A DNA stretch of 64,000 nucleotides from Paenibacillus soyae (GCF_024623455.1 NZ_JANIPJ010000008.1:62001-126000); one strand, 5' to 3'. Positions 8,937 through 17,539 are shown, counted from the stretch's first letter. Translations and numbers: made by a program. The notes: a model not told the origin generated them from the sequence alone.

Positions 8937-9980
8937 ATGTATCGAGGAATAACGATAGGAACAGGCCACTTTGCCGGCATACAGCTGGAGGCGTGGTCAC
9001 AAGTACAAGGCGCGGAAATTGTCGGCTTGGCGGGCAGAAATGCGGTTACTACAGGGGCGCTTGCGGAGCAGTTCGGGATCAAAAGGCACGGTCAGGATGT
9101 TATTGCTTTAATCGAGGAGCTGCAGCCCCATTTTATCGATATCTGCACCCCGCCGGACTCTCACCTCCATTATGCTCAAATCGCGGCTGATCGCGGCATT
9201 CCGGTGTTATGCCAGAAGCCCGTAGCGCCAACTCAGGAGGAGAGCAAGCGTCTGGTCAAGTACTGCAAGGAGCGCGGCGTTCCCATTATGATTAATGAGA
9301 ATTGGCGCTGGCAAGGCTGGTATAGAGAGGTAAAACGTATTCTGGAGAGCGGGCTGCTTGGGAAGCTGTTCCATGTGTATTTCGCCATGCGTCCCGGAGA
9401 TGGTTACGGTCCTCAGCCCTATCCGCTGCAGCCTTATTTCAAGGATATGGAGAGGTTCCTGCTCTTCGAAACCGGGGTGCATTGGATCGATACGTATCGG
9501 ATGTTGTTCGGCGAGATTTCGAGCGTATTTTGTGACGTGCGCACTTGGAACCCCGTCTGCAAGGGAGAGGATGCCGCCATTGTATACTTCAGCTTCCAAT
9601 CTGGCATGACGGGACTGTATGATGCGAATCGTGTCGTATATATGGAAGAGGTGCGTTCGCCCGCATACGGCTGGATGACGCTGGAGGGCGAGAACGGCAA
9701 GCTTAGATTGTCGCAGGACGGCAGCATCTATGTTACGCTTCGAGGCGGCCAGGAATACAAGCATGATTATGAGCTTCCGCTTGGATGGAAAGGAGGCTGC
9801 GCCGTTGCCACTCAGCAGCACTTTATCGATGTGCTGGGGCAGGGAGGTGTGTTCGAGACCGACGGAGATGACTATCTGATTTCCCAGGAAATCGTATATG
9901 CCTGTTATGAGTCGGCCCAATTGAAGAAAATGGTGGGCAAATGGAGTATAATAGAGGAAGCTATCGAAAAAGCAGAGTGA
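8937..9980 (+). CDS. Gfo/Idh/MocA-family oxidoreductase
   Basis: NAD(P)-dependent sugar or sugar-acid oxidoreductase, 347 aa. The Rossmann motif GTGHFAG is at residues 8-14. The family signature CQKPVAP places the catalytic lysine at 94, and TGVHWIDTYR lies in the middle of the C-terminal domain. GAGGGGAG precedes ATG 8937. Second gene of the operon with the amidohydrolase and the GntR regulator. Together with a lactonase-like protein it could oxidise an aldose and open the lactone, but the sugar is unknown. Confidence 0.9.
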   Translation: MYRGITIGTGHFAGIQLEAWSQVQGAEIVGLAGRNAVTTGALAEQFGIKRHGQDVIALIEELQPHFIDICTPPDSHLHYAQIAADRGIPVLCQKPVAPTQEESKRLVKYCKERGVPIMINENWRWQGWYREVKRILESGLLGKLFHVYFAMRPGDGYGPQPYPLQPYFKDMERFLLFETGVHWIDTYRMLFGEISSVFCDVRTWNPVCKGEDAAIVYFSFQSGMTGLYDANRVVYMEEVRSPAYGWMTLEGENGKLRLSQDGSIYVTLRGGQEYKHDYELPLGWKGGCAVATQQHFIDVLGQGGVFETDGDDYLISQEIVYACYESAQLKKMVGKWSIIEEAIEKAE

Positions 9981-9999
9981 AGCAAGGAAGTGGTGTGCC

Positions 10000-10662
10000 G
10001 TGCCTAGACAAGCAAGCGGAGATACGCTGGATCATTCCGCATACGTACAATTAAAGGACATGATTCTGAACAAGCAGTTTGAATCCGGCAAGCTGATTAT
10101 TCAGAATCAATTAACTGAATTATTAGGCGTCAGCCGTACGCCGCTGCGCAAGGCGATGGCCGAGCTGGAGATGGAGGGCTACTTGATTCGAACGCCCAAA
10201 GGCTGGTATGTCAAGGAGTTTTCTCTGGAGGATATGATCTCGGTGTTCGAGCTTCGGGCTGTCCTGGAGGGACTTGCTTGCAGGCTGGCCGTGGCCAATC
10301 TGGAGCGTGCTGACTTTGCTTACATGCGCGCGTTGTTCCAGCATGCCTATGAGGAGCTGGATGCCAAGGGCTCAGGGGACTATTATGCTGCGGACAAAAA
10401 ATTCCATCGGCTCATCGTAATGAAATCCGACAATGCGTATGTCATCAAAACCGTAGAATCGTTTAACATCATCGAAACCAGCTTGACGCAGGGTCTTTAT
10501 CGCAGCCCGCATGAAACGTACTTGGAGCACATGGAGATGATTAGCGCGCTGGAGGCGGGTGACGGCGACCGGGCTGAGGAGCTGATGAGATCGCATATTC
10601 GCGGCGCGATTGATAAGCTGAAGGCGGGCATCGTATCCGGAAGCTTGGAGATATTTAGATAA
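10000..10662 (+). CDS. GntR-family regulator with FCD domain
   Basis: Cytoplasmic repressor-type regulator, 220 aa. The start is GTG 10000, about nine bases after AAGGAAG. The winged helix (about 10-75) includes ELLGVSRTPLRKAMAELE. The FCD ligand domain (about 85-215) carries the metal-binding histidines in FHRLIV, LEHMEMI and RSHIRG. FCD proteins usually bind carboxylic acids through a metal, so a sugar acid is the likely signal. GTATAC palindromes in its own operon promoter (8131), just after its stop (10664) and before the next gene (10733) make autoregulation likely. Confidence 0.9.
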   Translation: MPRQASGDTLDHSAYVQLKDMILNKQFESGKLIIQNQLTELLGVSRTPLRKAMAELEMEGYLIRTPKGWYVKEFSLEDMISVFELRAVLEGLACRLAVANLERADFAYMRALFQHAYEELDAKGSGDYYAADKKFHRLIVMKSDNAYVIKTVESFNIIETSLTQGLYRSPHETYLEHMEMISALEAGDGDRAEELMRSHIRGAIDKLKAGIVSGSLEIFR

Positions 10663-10732
10663 TGTATACGAAACGATAGTATGGTTGAAGCTTTTACTCA
10701 TTGTACTATCGCTCTTGTACATAATCTTTATT

Positions 10733-10747
10733 GTATACATTGTATTC
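10733..10747 (+). promoter_or_regulatory. Second GTATAC-type operator
   Basis: The 15 bases match the operator at 8131-8145 at 14 positions (GTATACATTGTATTC). They lie in the 115-base gap between the GntR gene and the next gene. A half-site, ATGTATACGAAAC, lies at the start of the same gap (10662-10674). No -10/-35 pair could be assigned with confidence here. Confidence 0.6.
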
Positions 10748-10777
10748 AAAATTGGGGTCGAGGAGGCGTTTGGCGAG

Positions 10778-12022
10778 ATGGGAAAAACAAAGGTAAGCAT
10801 TCAAGGCGAAGCTTTTTATATTAACGGGAAGTTAGTATACGAGGAGATCGCGGGGAGTCGGCCGGAAGCTCATGGCTTGCTTATGAATGCCCGGTTTATT
10901 CAAGGGGTTTTCGACGATAAGGGGGATGTCTCCCGTTACCAGCGTTTCGGAGGAACGTTTGACCCTGACAGCAATACTGATGACCTTATTCAAGCGCTTC
11001 CGCAATGGTATGCGTATGGCCTGCGAGCGTTTACTGTTGGCTTTCAGGGCGGCGGCCCTTGCTTCACAATCCCAAATGAGACCATTCATAACAATCCGTT
11101 TGGCGATTCCGGTGATCAGCTGGATCCGGATTATGCGGCCCGAATGGATCGGCTGATTCGAGCAGCGGATGAGCTCGGCATGGTCGTCATCGTCAGCTAC
11201 ATGTATCCGGGACAGACACATAGACTTGCAGATGGCAAGGCGGTTCTTAACGCGGTTCGAGCAGCCTCACGGTTCTTGAAGCTGGGAGCGTATACGAATG
11301 TGTTGATCGAGGTGTGTAATGAACACGACTTGAGTCGACATCCACTCATTCAGCAGCCGGAAGGCATGGTGGCTCTCATGGAGATTGCCAGAGAGGAGTC
11401 AGGGGGCATGCTGGTGGGCTGCAGCGGCTCGGGCGGCATCATGAAAGAGGAGGTTTGCAAGGAGAGCGACGTCATATTTATTCATGGGAACGGTCAAAGC
11501 AGGCAGCAATATTGCAATATGATTGCGCAGGCAAGGAAATGGTCGCCGGGGAAGCCTGTTGTCTGCAATGAGGACTCACAGGCAGTGGGCCAGCTAGGCG
11601 TCGCTTTCGACACTAGAACGTCCTGGGGCTACTATAACAACTTGACGAAGCAGGAGCCGCCTGTGAAATGGGGAGTGACGCCGGGGGAGGATTTGTTTTT
11701 TGCGCAGCGTATGGCAGAAGGCATTGGTATCCCGGTCCCGCCGATACCGGAGGAGAAGCGTTACATGCTCCAGGGTCTTGCCGCTGACGAGTCCTATGAG
11801 GGCAAACGCTGGATCAGGCTGGCTGCCCTGTACCCGGAAGGGATTGATCGTGTCGAGTTTTATGTCAAGCAGTCGCTTGTCTACACCTGTTATGTGGAGC
11901 CCTTCACGGTCAACTTCAGAAGCAACTGGCTGCAAGGCCCATGGACGGGAGATGAGCCTGCGGAGGATTGGCTGGCCGTTGTCTATTTGAAGAATGGCGA
12001 ACAGCTGGAAGTAAGGGCATAG
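10778..12022 (+). CDS. Glycosidase-like (beta/alpha)8 barrel protein, function unknown
   Basis: Predicted cytoplasmic protein, 414 aa. An upstream in-frame TTG at 10685 would add 31 hydrophobic residues, but that stretch is regulatory DNA holding an operator. AGGAGG at 10761-10766 serves ATG 10778, giving a soluble protein that starts MGKTKVSIQG. Clan GH-A-like features are visible: an Asn-Glu pair in LIEVCNEHD (strand 4 type, about residue 207) and a second Glu in PVVCNED (about residue 284). I do not recognise a named family. The C-terminal 80 residues look like a beta-sandwich. It is probably controlled by the GntR protein and ends at a terminator. Confidence 0.65.
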   Translation: MGKTKVSIQGEAFYINGKLVYEEIAGSRPEAHGLLMNARFIQGVFDDKGDVSRYQRFGGTFDPDSNTDDLIQALPQWYAYGLRAFTVGFQGGGPCFTIPNETIHNNPFGDSGDQLDPDYAARMDRLIRAADELGMVVIVSYMYPGQTHRLADGKAVLNAVRAASRFLKLGAYTNVLIEVCNEHDLSRHPLIQQPEGMVALMEIAREESGGMLVGCSGSGGIMKEEVCKESDVIFIHGNGQSRQQYCNMIAQARKWSPGKPVVCNEDSQAVGQLGVAFDTRTSWGYYNNLTKQEPPVKWGVTPGEDLFFAQRMAEGIGIPVPPIPEEKRYMLQGLAADESYEGKRWIRLAALYPEGIDRVEFYVKQSLVYTCYVEPFTVNFRSNWLQGPWTGDEPAEDWLAVVYLKNGEQLEVRA

Positions 12023-12039
12023 GGGATAGATAAACAAAG

Positions 12040-12080
12040 AAAAAGACCCTGGGCTTGAGGTTTCGGCCTAGGGCTTTTTT
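12040..12080 (+). terminator. Rho-independent terminator
   Basis: Eight-bp stem (12047-12054 with 12066-12073, one G-U pair) followed by six T, with an A-rich run before the stem. It separates the barrel protein gene from the four-carbon acid set. A TATAAT at 12096-12101 downstream may be a -10 box, but no good -35 is seen. Confidence 0.8.
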
Positions 12081-12117
12081 CAATGGTTACAGGACTATAA
12101 TTGAGGAGCGGTGAACA

Positions 12118-13233
12118 ATGAAAACGTATAAGATTGCAGTTCTTCCGGGAGATGGCATCGGCACGGAGATTACGAACGAAGCGTTGAAGGTGCTGCAGAC
12201 GGTGCAGGATCACTTAAGCGATGTGAGATTTGAGCTGGAATCATTTGATGCGGGTGCTGAACGATATTTGCGAACCGGCGTAACGATGCCGGAAGAAACC
12301 TTTCATCATTGCAAGGAAGCCGATGCCATCTTGATGGGGGCGATTGGCTTGCCGGAGGCGCGTCATCCGGATGGCCGTGAAGTGAATGGAGATGTGATCT
12401 TCCGTCTCCGATTCGATCTGGATTTATATGCGGGCGTAAGGCCGGTCAAGCTGTATGAGGGTGTCGTGAGTCCGCTTCGAGATGTGAGCCGGGGCATCGA
12501 CTATGTCATTGTTAGAGAAAATATCGAAGGGCTGTATGCCTCCCGCACAGGAGGCTGCAATGTTCGCGGGGAAGTGGCGACGGATACCATCATTATGACC
12601 AAGACAGGTATTGAGAAAATTTCAAGCTATGCATTCCGGCTGGCGGAAAAGCGAAGGGGCCGAATTTCGGACGGAGCATCCATGGTGACCTGTGTGGATA
12701 AAGCGAACGTGCTGAGCTCTTATGCATATTTCAGAAAAATATTTGATAGTGTCGGCGAGCAGTATTCCAAAATCGGCCGCGACTATGTTTATGTCGATGC
12801 GATGACGCTATATCAGGTTATGAATCCGCAAATGTTTGATGTGGTGGTGGCGGAGAATATGTTTGCTGACATCATCTCCGATCTGTCTTCGGCTACAGTC
12901 GGGGGCCTCGGAATGGCGCCTTCAGGAGACATTGGGGATCAACACGCCCTGTTCCAGCCCGCACATGGGACTGCGCCATCCATCGCCGGACAAAGCGTAG
13001 CCAACCCTTACGCGATGATTCTCTCTCTGTCCATGATGCTGAACTGGCTCGGCGATAAGCATCAGGATAACAGCTTGCTTGCTGCTGGAGAGGGGATTGA
13101 TCAAGCGGTTCAGCACATTCTCTCCAGCGGCGGTGCCAAAACAAGGGATATTGGCGGGAACAGCAGTACGACGGATGTTGGGGACGCGGTCGCGCAAGCG
13201 TTAAAGCTATCGGCGATGAAGTGGGTTAAATAA
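12118..13233 (+). CDS. Isocitrate/isopropylmalate/tartrate dehydrogenase-family enzyme
   Basis: NAD-dependent hydroxy-acid dehydrogenase, 371 aa, of the beta-decarboxylating family. Visible: LPGDGIGTEIT at the N-terminus, substrate loop VRENIEGLYAS (Arg133, Tyr140), Lys195, and metal-binding Asp227, Asp251 and Asp255. The nucleotide region reads PAHGTAPSIAG. GAGGAGCGG precedes ATG 12118. It heads an overlapping set with an isomerase, a DUF1537 kinase and a class II aldolase, so it probably oxidises a four-carbon (or similar) sugar acid and is not a leucine-pathway enzyme. The tartrate dehydrogenase branch is the nearest functional guess. Confidence 0.85.
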   Translation: MKTYKIAVLPGDGIGTEITNEALKVLQTVQDHLSDVRFELESFDAGAERYLRTGVTMPEETFHHCKEADAILMGAIGLPEARHPDGREVNGDVIFRLRFDLDLYAGVRPVKLYEGVVSPLRDVSRGIDYVIVRENIEGLYASRTGGCNVRGEVATDTIIMTKTGIEKISSYAFRLAEKRRGRISDGASMVTCVDKANVLSSYAYFRKIFDSVGEQYSKIGRDYVYVDAMTLYQVMNPQMFDVVVAENMFADIISDLSSATVGGLGMAPSGDIGDQHALFQPAHGTAPSIAGQSVANPYAMILSLSMMLNWLGDKHQDNSLLAAGEGIDQAVQHILSSGGAKTRDIGGNSSTTDVGDAVAQALKLSAMKWVK

Positions 13234-14168
13234 TGTTTGCGCATAGGATTGAAGACCATTTGGAGATGGGCATTGTATACAATGCAATGTACCCAGACGC
13301 CGTTCAGGACGATGCCGCTTTGCTTCAGTCAGCCGATCAAATTTTGCACGATACATATTTCAGGCGAATTGAAGTTTCGGGTATTCAGCATGCGGAGCTC
13401 CGAGCCCGCTTTAGGCAGAGGCTTGCCGTTTGCCGTGTGAACACAAGCTATCTGGCGCAGCCTGTCATTTTTAGAGAGGGACTTGATCTGGGAAGCCATG
13501 ACCCGTCGGAACGATTGCGGGCTATGAACAGGATGCGGATCTGCATGGAGGAAGCGGAGGCTGTGGGCGCGGATATGATTGAAATGATAAGCGGTCCGTG
13601 CCCGGCAGGAGGCGCAGATGAGCAAAGCATAAGACGATTTGCCGAATCCATTCTTGAATTAAGCAAGGAGGCTCGGGAAAAAAGCTTGACGATAATGGTG
13701 GAAATGTTTGATTACGATGTGGACAAGAAACGTCTGATCGGGTCAGTGGAGGACACCATTCAATGCTTTCAGCATATTGGAGCAAGCCAATCTGTGCAAT
13801 TATTGCTGGATTTAAGCCACATCCCCATGGTTAGGGCCGATATCTTCGAGGCTGTCAGACAGCTGAGTCCGTGGCTAGGCCATGTTCATGTTGGAAACAC
13901 AGTAATGATGCCTGGCGACAGCAAATATGGCGATACGCACCCCTACTTTGGTTATCCCGCAGGCGCAATCGACATCGATCAGCTGGCAACTTACTTTCAG
14001 GCGCTTCATGAGGTTGGTTATATACGAGAGGACCGATCAGCAAGGCTTACCTTTGAGCTGATATGCACCTCCGCGGATAGGCCTGCTGATCTGATGGCCA
14101 ATGCGAAGCGGACGCTGCAAGCAGCGTGGCATTCCTTCCTTAGCAAAGGAGGGAATAGGAGGTCATGA
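13233..14168 (+). CDS. Sugar-acid isomerase, AP-endonuclease-2-like TIM barrel (OtnI-like role)
   Basis: TIM-barrel isomerase/epimerase, 311 aa. The start ATG overlaps the previous stop by one base (TAATG), so translation is coupled. Metal ligands expected for the family are visible: Glu157 (VEMFD), Asp193 (LLDLSH), His219 (HVHVGN) and Glu275 (FELICT). In the known erythronate/threonate pathway OtnI, a member of this superfamily, turns 2-oxotetronate into 3-oxotetronate. Position between a dehydrogenase and a DUF1537 kinase supports the same role. A GCATTGTATACAATGC palindrome lies inside codons 13-18. Confidence 0.8.
   Translation: MFAHRIEDHLEMGIVYNAMYPDAVQDDAALLQSADQILHDTYFRRIEVSGIQHAELRARFRQRLAVCRVNTSYLAQPVIFREGLDLGSHDPSERLRAMNRMRICMEEAEAVGADMIEMISGPCPAGGADEQSIRRFAESILELSKEAREKSLTIMVEMFDYDVDKKRLIGSVEDTIQCFQHIGASQSVQLLLDLSHIPMVRADIFEAVRQLSPWLGHVHVGNTVMMPGDSKYGDTHPYFGYPAGAIDIDQLATYFQALHEVGYIREDRSARLTFELICTSADRPADLMANAKRTLQAAWHSFLSKGGNRRS
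13270..13285 (+). promoter_or_regulatory. Intragenic GTATAC palindrome, possible GntR site
   Basis: Perfect 16-base palindrome containing the same ATTGTATACAAT core found at 8137-8148. It lies 38 bases inside the isomerase gene. It may be a roadblock or looping site for the GntR protein, or chance. Confidence 0.4.
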
Positions 14169-15529
14169 GAGAGCAGCCGCGGCTATTGGCCTTTTATGGC
14201 GATGATTTTACAGGCTCTACGGATACCATGGAGGTGCTGGAGAGCCAAGGCGTGCGAACGGTATTATTTGTCCAGCCCCCAACGGAGGATCGGTTGAAGG
14301 CTTTTCCCCATGCCCAAGCTATTGGTGTGGCCGGTGTTGCGCGAACCATGAATCCGGTCGCCATGGAGCAGGTGCTGGAGCCTCTCTTCCAGCGTTTAAT
14401 AGAAATGAAGCCTCACGTTCTGCAATACAAGATGTGCTCTACCGCCGATTCCTCACCCGATATTGGAAGCATTGGCAAGGTGGTGGAGATAGGCAAAGCA
14501 TTGTTTCATGCCCAGAGAGCTGTTCCTATACTGGCAGCGGCTCCGCACCTGCAAAGATACACGGCGTTCGGTAATCACTTTGCCGCCTATCAAGGCAAGT
14601 GTTATCGCCTGGACCGGCATCCCTCCATGTCCAGGCATCCTGTAACACCGATGAAGGAAGCGGATCTCTTGCGCCATCTGTCCGAGCAAATGAACGGGAA
14701 TATTGGCTCCTTCACGATTGTTGATCTTGAGCTGCCTCCAACAGAACGGCTTGCACGATGGGAGACTGCCATCGAGGCCTATGATGCACTCGTTATTGAC
14801 GCCATGAACGCAGAGCATATCCGAACCATTGGGAGCTTGATTGGGCAAGAGGCGGAATCGTCTACGAGATTTGTAATCGGCTCATCGGGCTTGTCCCTTT
14901 CTCTTGGCGCCTATTGGAGGCAGCTTTATGGACTGACAACGAGACAGGAGCAGGAGCTTGAGCCAGAGCAGGTGCTGGTATTATCCGGGAGCTGCTCGCC
15001 GATCACGCAGAACCAGATCGATACAGCTGTTCAACAAGGCTTTAGCAAAATCAAAATAGATGCCCTCGAGCTTCTGGCCGAAAATAATCCGGGCGCAAGG
15101 AGCAAACGTGTGCTGGAGGAGGCTGAGCGAAGCTGGCGGAATGGACAAAGCCTTATTTTGTATACAGCGGATGGACCTGAGGATGAAAGCATTGGGCGGC
15201 TGCATGACAAGCTGCTTCAGGATGGTGAGCCGGTATCTGCGTCAGGTGAGCGAATCGGTCGAAGGCTGGGGGAAATCGGCAAACAATTAATTGCCGCTCT
15301 CGGCATTAAACGGGTGGTATTGGCTGGGGGAGACACCTCAGGGTTTGCCGCGTTATCTATTGGTCTGGACGCATTGGAGCTGATTCAGCGAACGGCGCCA
15401 GGCGCGCCCTTATGCAAAGGCTGCTCCATGGATCCCGCGATCGATGGTATTGAGATTGCTCTGAAGGGCGGGCAGCTGGGTCAGCCGGATTATTTGGTGA
15501 GAATCGCCTCAGGCGGGAAGGGGGAATAG
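14165..15529 (+). CDS. Four-carbon acid sugar kinase family protein (DUF1537, OtnK-like)
   Basis: Cytoplasmic kinase, 454 aa, overlapping the previous stop by four bases (ATGA). The N-terminal substrate domain has YGDDFTGSTD (residues 11-20) and the C-terminal nucleotide domain has AGGDTSGFA (Asp390). These are hallmarks of the DUF1537 family, which phosphorylates 3-oxotetronates or threonate/erythronate. Next to an isomerase and a class II aldolase it fits the OtnK step, making 3-oxotetronate 4-phosphate. Confidence 0.9.
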   Translation: MREQPRLLAFYGDDFTGSTDTMEVLESQGVRTVLFVQPPTEDRLKAFPHAQAIGVAGVARTMNPVAMEQVLEPLFQRLIEMKPHVLQYKMCSTADSSPDIGSIGKVVEIGKALFHAQRAVPILAAAPHLQRYTAFGNHFAAYQGKCYRLDRHPSMSRHPVTPMKEADLLRHLSEQMNGNIGSFTIVDLELPPTERLARWETAIEAYDALVIDAMNAEHIRTIGSLIGQEAESSTRFVIGSSGLSLSLGAYWRQLYGLTTRQEQELEPEQVLVLSGSCSPITQNQIDTAVQQGFSKIKIDALELLAENNPGARSKRVLEEAERSWRNGQSLILYTADGPEDESIGRLHDKLLQDGEPVSASGERIGRRLGEIGKQLIAALGIKRVVLAGGDTSGFAALSIGLDALELIQRTAPGAPLCKGCSMDPAIDGIEIALKGGQLGQPDYLVRIASGGKGE

Positions 15530-15532
15530 AAG

Positions 15533-16207
15533 ATGGACCTCAGGAAGGATTTATGCAAATTGGGGCGGTATATGCTGGAGAACCAGCTCGCATGGGGGAA
15601 TTCTGGCAACATCAGCGCTCGGCTATCCCATACGCAAATGCTCATTACCGGATCAGGTACCGATATGGGGCAATTAGCTCCATCAGATCTGGTCGCCGTG
15701 GATTTCGAGACTATGGAATGGGGAGGGGAGCTGAAACCCTCCAAGGAAATTCCCATGCATGCAGAAATCTATAAGCATCGTCCGGATGTGCATGCTGTTC
15801 TCCACGCATCGCCATTCTGGACCACGCTGATGTCCTGTACGGACGTTCCTTACGTATCGGAGCTTTTTGTGGAGTCTATGTATTATTTGGAGCGGGTAGC
15901 TTATGTGGAGTACCATCATCCCGGCTCGAAAGCGCTTGGGCAGGCGGTGGGGGAGCAGTGTACAGGCGCAAATGTAATGATTCTAAAAAATCACGGGGTT
16001 CTTGTTTACGACTCAAGCTTAAAGGAAGCCAAAATGGCGCTGGAAACGGTGGAGATGACAAGCCGCATGATCATGACGGCACGAATGAGCGGCCTCACAC
16101 TTCATGCTTTATCGCCGGCTACGGCCAACGATTTTCTGGAGCATGCGGGCTATAAGCCTCGCAGACGCTTAAGACCCCCATTGCCAGACACGCACTGCCA
16201 GACATAG
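15533..16207 (+). CDS. Class II aldolase/decarboxylase family protein (OtnC-like role)
   Basis: Metal-dependent aldolase-fold enzyme, 224 aa, three bases after the kinase stop. Class II features are visible: GNSGNIS (22-28), acidic Glu78 (PMHAEIY), His91 (VLHASP) and His154 (LKNHGV). The usual His-x-His metal pair reads His91-x-Ser93, so one ligand seems replaced, although His87 is nearby. In the known pathway OtnC decarboxylates 3-oxotetronate 4-phosphate to dihydroxyacetone phosphate. Last gene of the four-gene set, followed by a hairpin. Confidence 0.85.
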   Translation: MDLRKDLCKLGRYMLENQLAWGNSGNISARLSHTQMLITGSGTDMGQLAPSDLVAVDFETMEWGGELKPSKEIPMHAEIYKHRPDVHAVLHASPFWTTLMSCTDVPYVSELFVESMYYLERVAYVEYHHPGSKALGQAVGEQCTGANVMILKNHGVLVYDSSLKEAKMALETVEMTSRMIMTARMSGLTLHALSPATANDFLEHAGYKPRRRLRPPLPDTHCQT

Positions 16208-16229
16208 TATTCTGCGGCTAAGCTTTCTT

Positions 16230-16268
16230 AACCCATCCTGCATGCAGGATGGGTTGTATCTATTTTCT
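16230..16268 (+). terminator. Strong hairpin, probable terminator of the four-carbon acid operon
   Basis: Perfect 11-bp stem AACCCATCCTG with CAGGATGGGTT around CATG (16230-16255), followed by GTATCTATTTTCT. The T tract is weak, so termination may be partial. Confidence 0.65.
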
Positions 16269-16301
16269 AGATATCTATGGCGTTGGAGCTTCTATGAATT
16301 C

Positions 16302-16330
16302 TTGACCAGAATAGAAGAGAGCGCTATAAT
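16302..16330 (+). promoter_or_regulatory. Sigma-A promoter of the GH117-like gene
   Basis: TTGACC (16302-16307), exactly 17 bases, then consensus TATAAT (16325-16330). It leaves a leader of about 95 bases before the start at 16433, which is AT-rich and shows no clear operator. Confidence 0.8.
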
Positions 16331-16432
16331 GAATATGTCCAATAAAAATGAAATGTATTCCGAAATTAATAGTATTATTATGAGGAAATGGTGTTTGGTC
16401 TTAATACAAACTTTGAGGAAGAAGGTATCGAA

Positions 16433-17530
16433 ATGAAGAAAGAAAGCGCTGCAACGATTCGAGGCAAACAATATACAAAAAACGCCGACTGGTTCTGTGA
16501 GTTTACGTATGAGCCGGTTGAAGGTCTGGGCTATGAAGAGGGCGTTCATCGCCGTGATCCCAGCAGTGTGATTAAGGTGGGAGAGTTATACTATGTATGG
16601 TATACCAAGTCCGTTGGCGAAGCTGTTGGCTTCAATACGGGCGATCCGGACGCCAAGGTATTCCCGTGGGATCAATCCGAGGTGTGGTATGCAACCTCTC
16701 CGGATGCTAACACTTGGACCGAACAAGGTCTTGCTGTCGGTAGAGGTCCGAAGGGTTCATACGACGACCGCAGCGTGTTCACGCCCGAGATTCTGCATCA
16801 TGACGGCAAGTTCTATCTGGTGTATCAAGTGATTGAAGGCCAGTACCTGCTCCGGAAATATGAAAATATTGCAATGGCCGTCGCGGAGTCGCCAGAGGGA
16901 CCTTGGCGCAAGACTGATGCGCCGATTCTTCGTCCGGCGATGAACGGCGAATGGTTCGGCGATGACGATAATCGCTTAACCGTGAAGCATAAAGGCGACT
17001 TCGACAGCCTGAAGGTGCATGATCCCGTTCTCTTCCATTATAATAACCAGTTCTGGCTCTATTATAAGGGGGAGCAGAAGGGCGAGGAGATGACCTTCGG
17101 CGGACGGACGACCAAGTGGGGCGTGGCCATCTCCGATCATCCGGAAGGTCCTTACGTGAAGTCGGAATACAATCCGGTGACGAACAGCGGTCACGAGACG
17201 CTGCTCTGGCACTATCGCGGCGGTATGGCAGGGCTTCTCTCGACAGACGGTCCGGAGAAAAATACGATCCAATACGCACATGATGGCATTAACTTCGAGA
17301 TTGAGGCTGTTATTAAGAATCCGCCGGAGGCTGCTGGTCCATTCCGGACTGAGGATACGGAGCGCAGCCCGCTTGAGGGTATTCGCTGGGGCTTGTGCCA
17401 TAACGTCCATGCCAAGTGGAACCACATTCTGAAATTCAGAACAGTGGAGGATTACAAGCATCACTATGCCAATAAGGTGAACCCTGAGGTGCTCTGGTTA
17501 GGCAAAAAAGCGAAGCAAAAAAAGGATTAA
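16433..17530 (+). CDS. GH117/GH43-like five-bladed propeller glycosidase
   Basis: Predicted cytoplasmic exo-glycosidase, 365 aa. The frame is open from 16388, but GAGGAAGAAGG (16415-16425) serves ATG 16433, giving MKKESAATIR. Repeated propeller strands are visible as YYVWYTK, FYLVYQ and FWLYYKGEQ. Conserved acids lie in HRRDPSSV (Asp42), KVHDPVLF (Asp197) and NSGHETLLW (Glu255). The pattern closely recalls GH117, whose known members remove 3,6-anhydro-L-galactose from the non-reducing end of neoagaro-oligosaccharides; that link is from memory of the family. No signal peptide, so it would act on imported sugars. Own promoter and terminator. Confidence 0.78.
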   Translation: MKKESAATIRGKQYTKNADWFCEFTYEPVEGLGYEEGVHRRDPSSVIKVGELYYVWYTKSVGEAVGFNTGDPDAKVFPWDQSEVWYATSPDANTWTEQGLAVGRGPKGSYDDRSVFTPEILHHDGKFYLVYQVIEGQYLLRKYENIAMAVAESPEGPWRKTDAPILRPAMNGEWFGDDDNRLTVKHKGDFDSLKVHDPVLFHYNNQFWLYYKGEQKGEEMTFGGRTTKWGVAISDHPEGPYVKSEYNPVTNSGHETLLWHYRGGMAGLLSTDGPEKNTIQYAHDGINFEIEAVIKNPPEAAGPFRTEDTERSPLEGIRWGLCHNVHAKWNHILKFRTVEDYKHHYANKVNPEVLWLGKKAKQKKD

Positions 17531-17539
17531 TGGTGTAAG

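Noticed and set aside
10685..10777. N-terminal transmembrane helix of the barrel protein
   Set aside because: These codons overlap a GTATAC operator and lie upstream of a perfect AGGAGG serving ATG 10778, so they are most likely untranslated.
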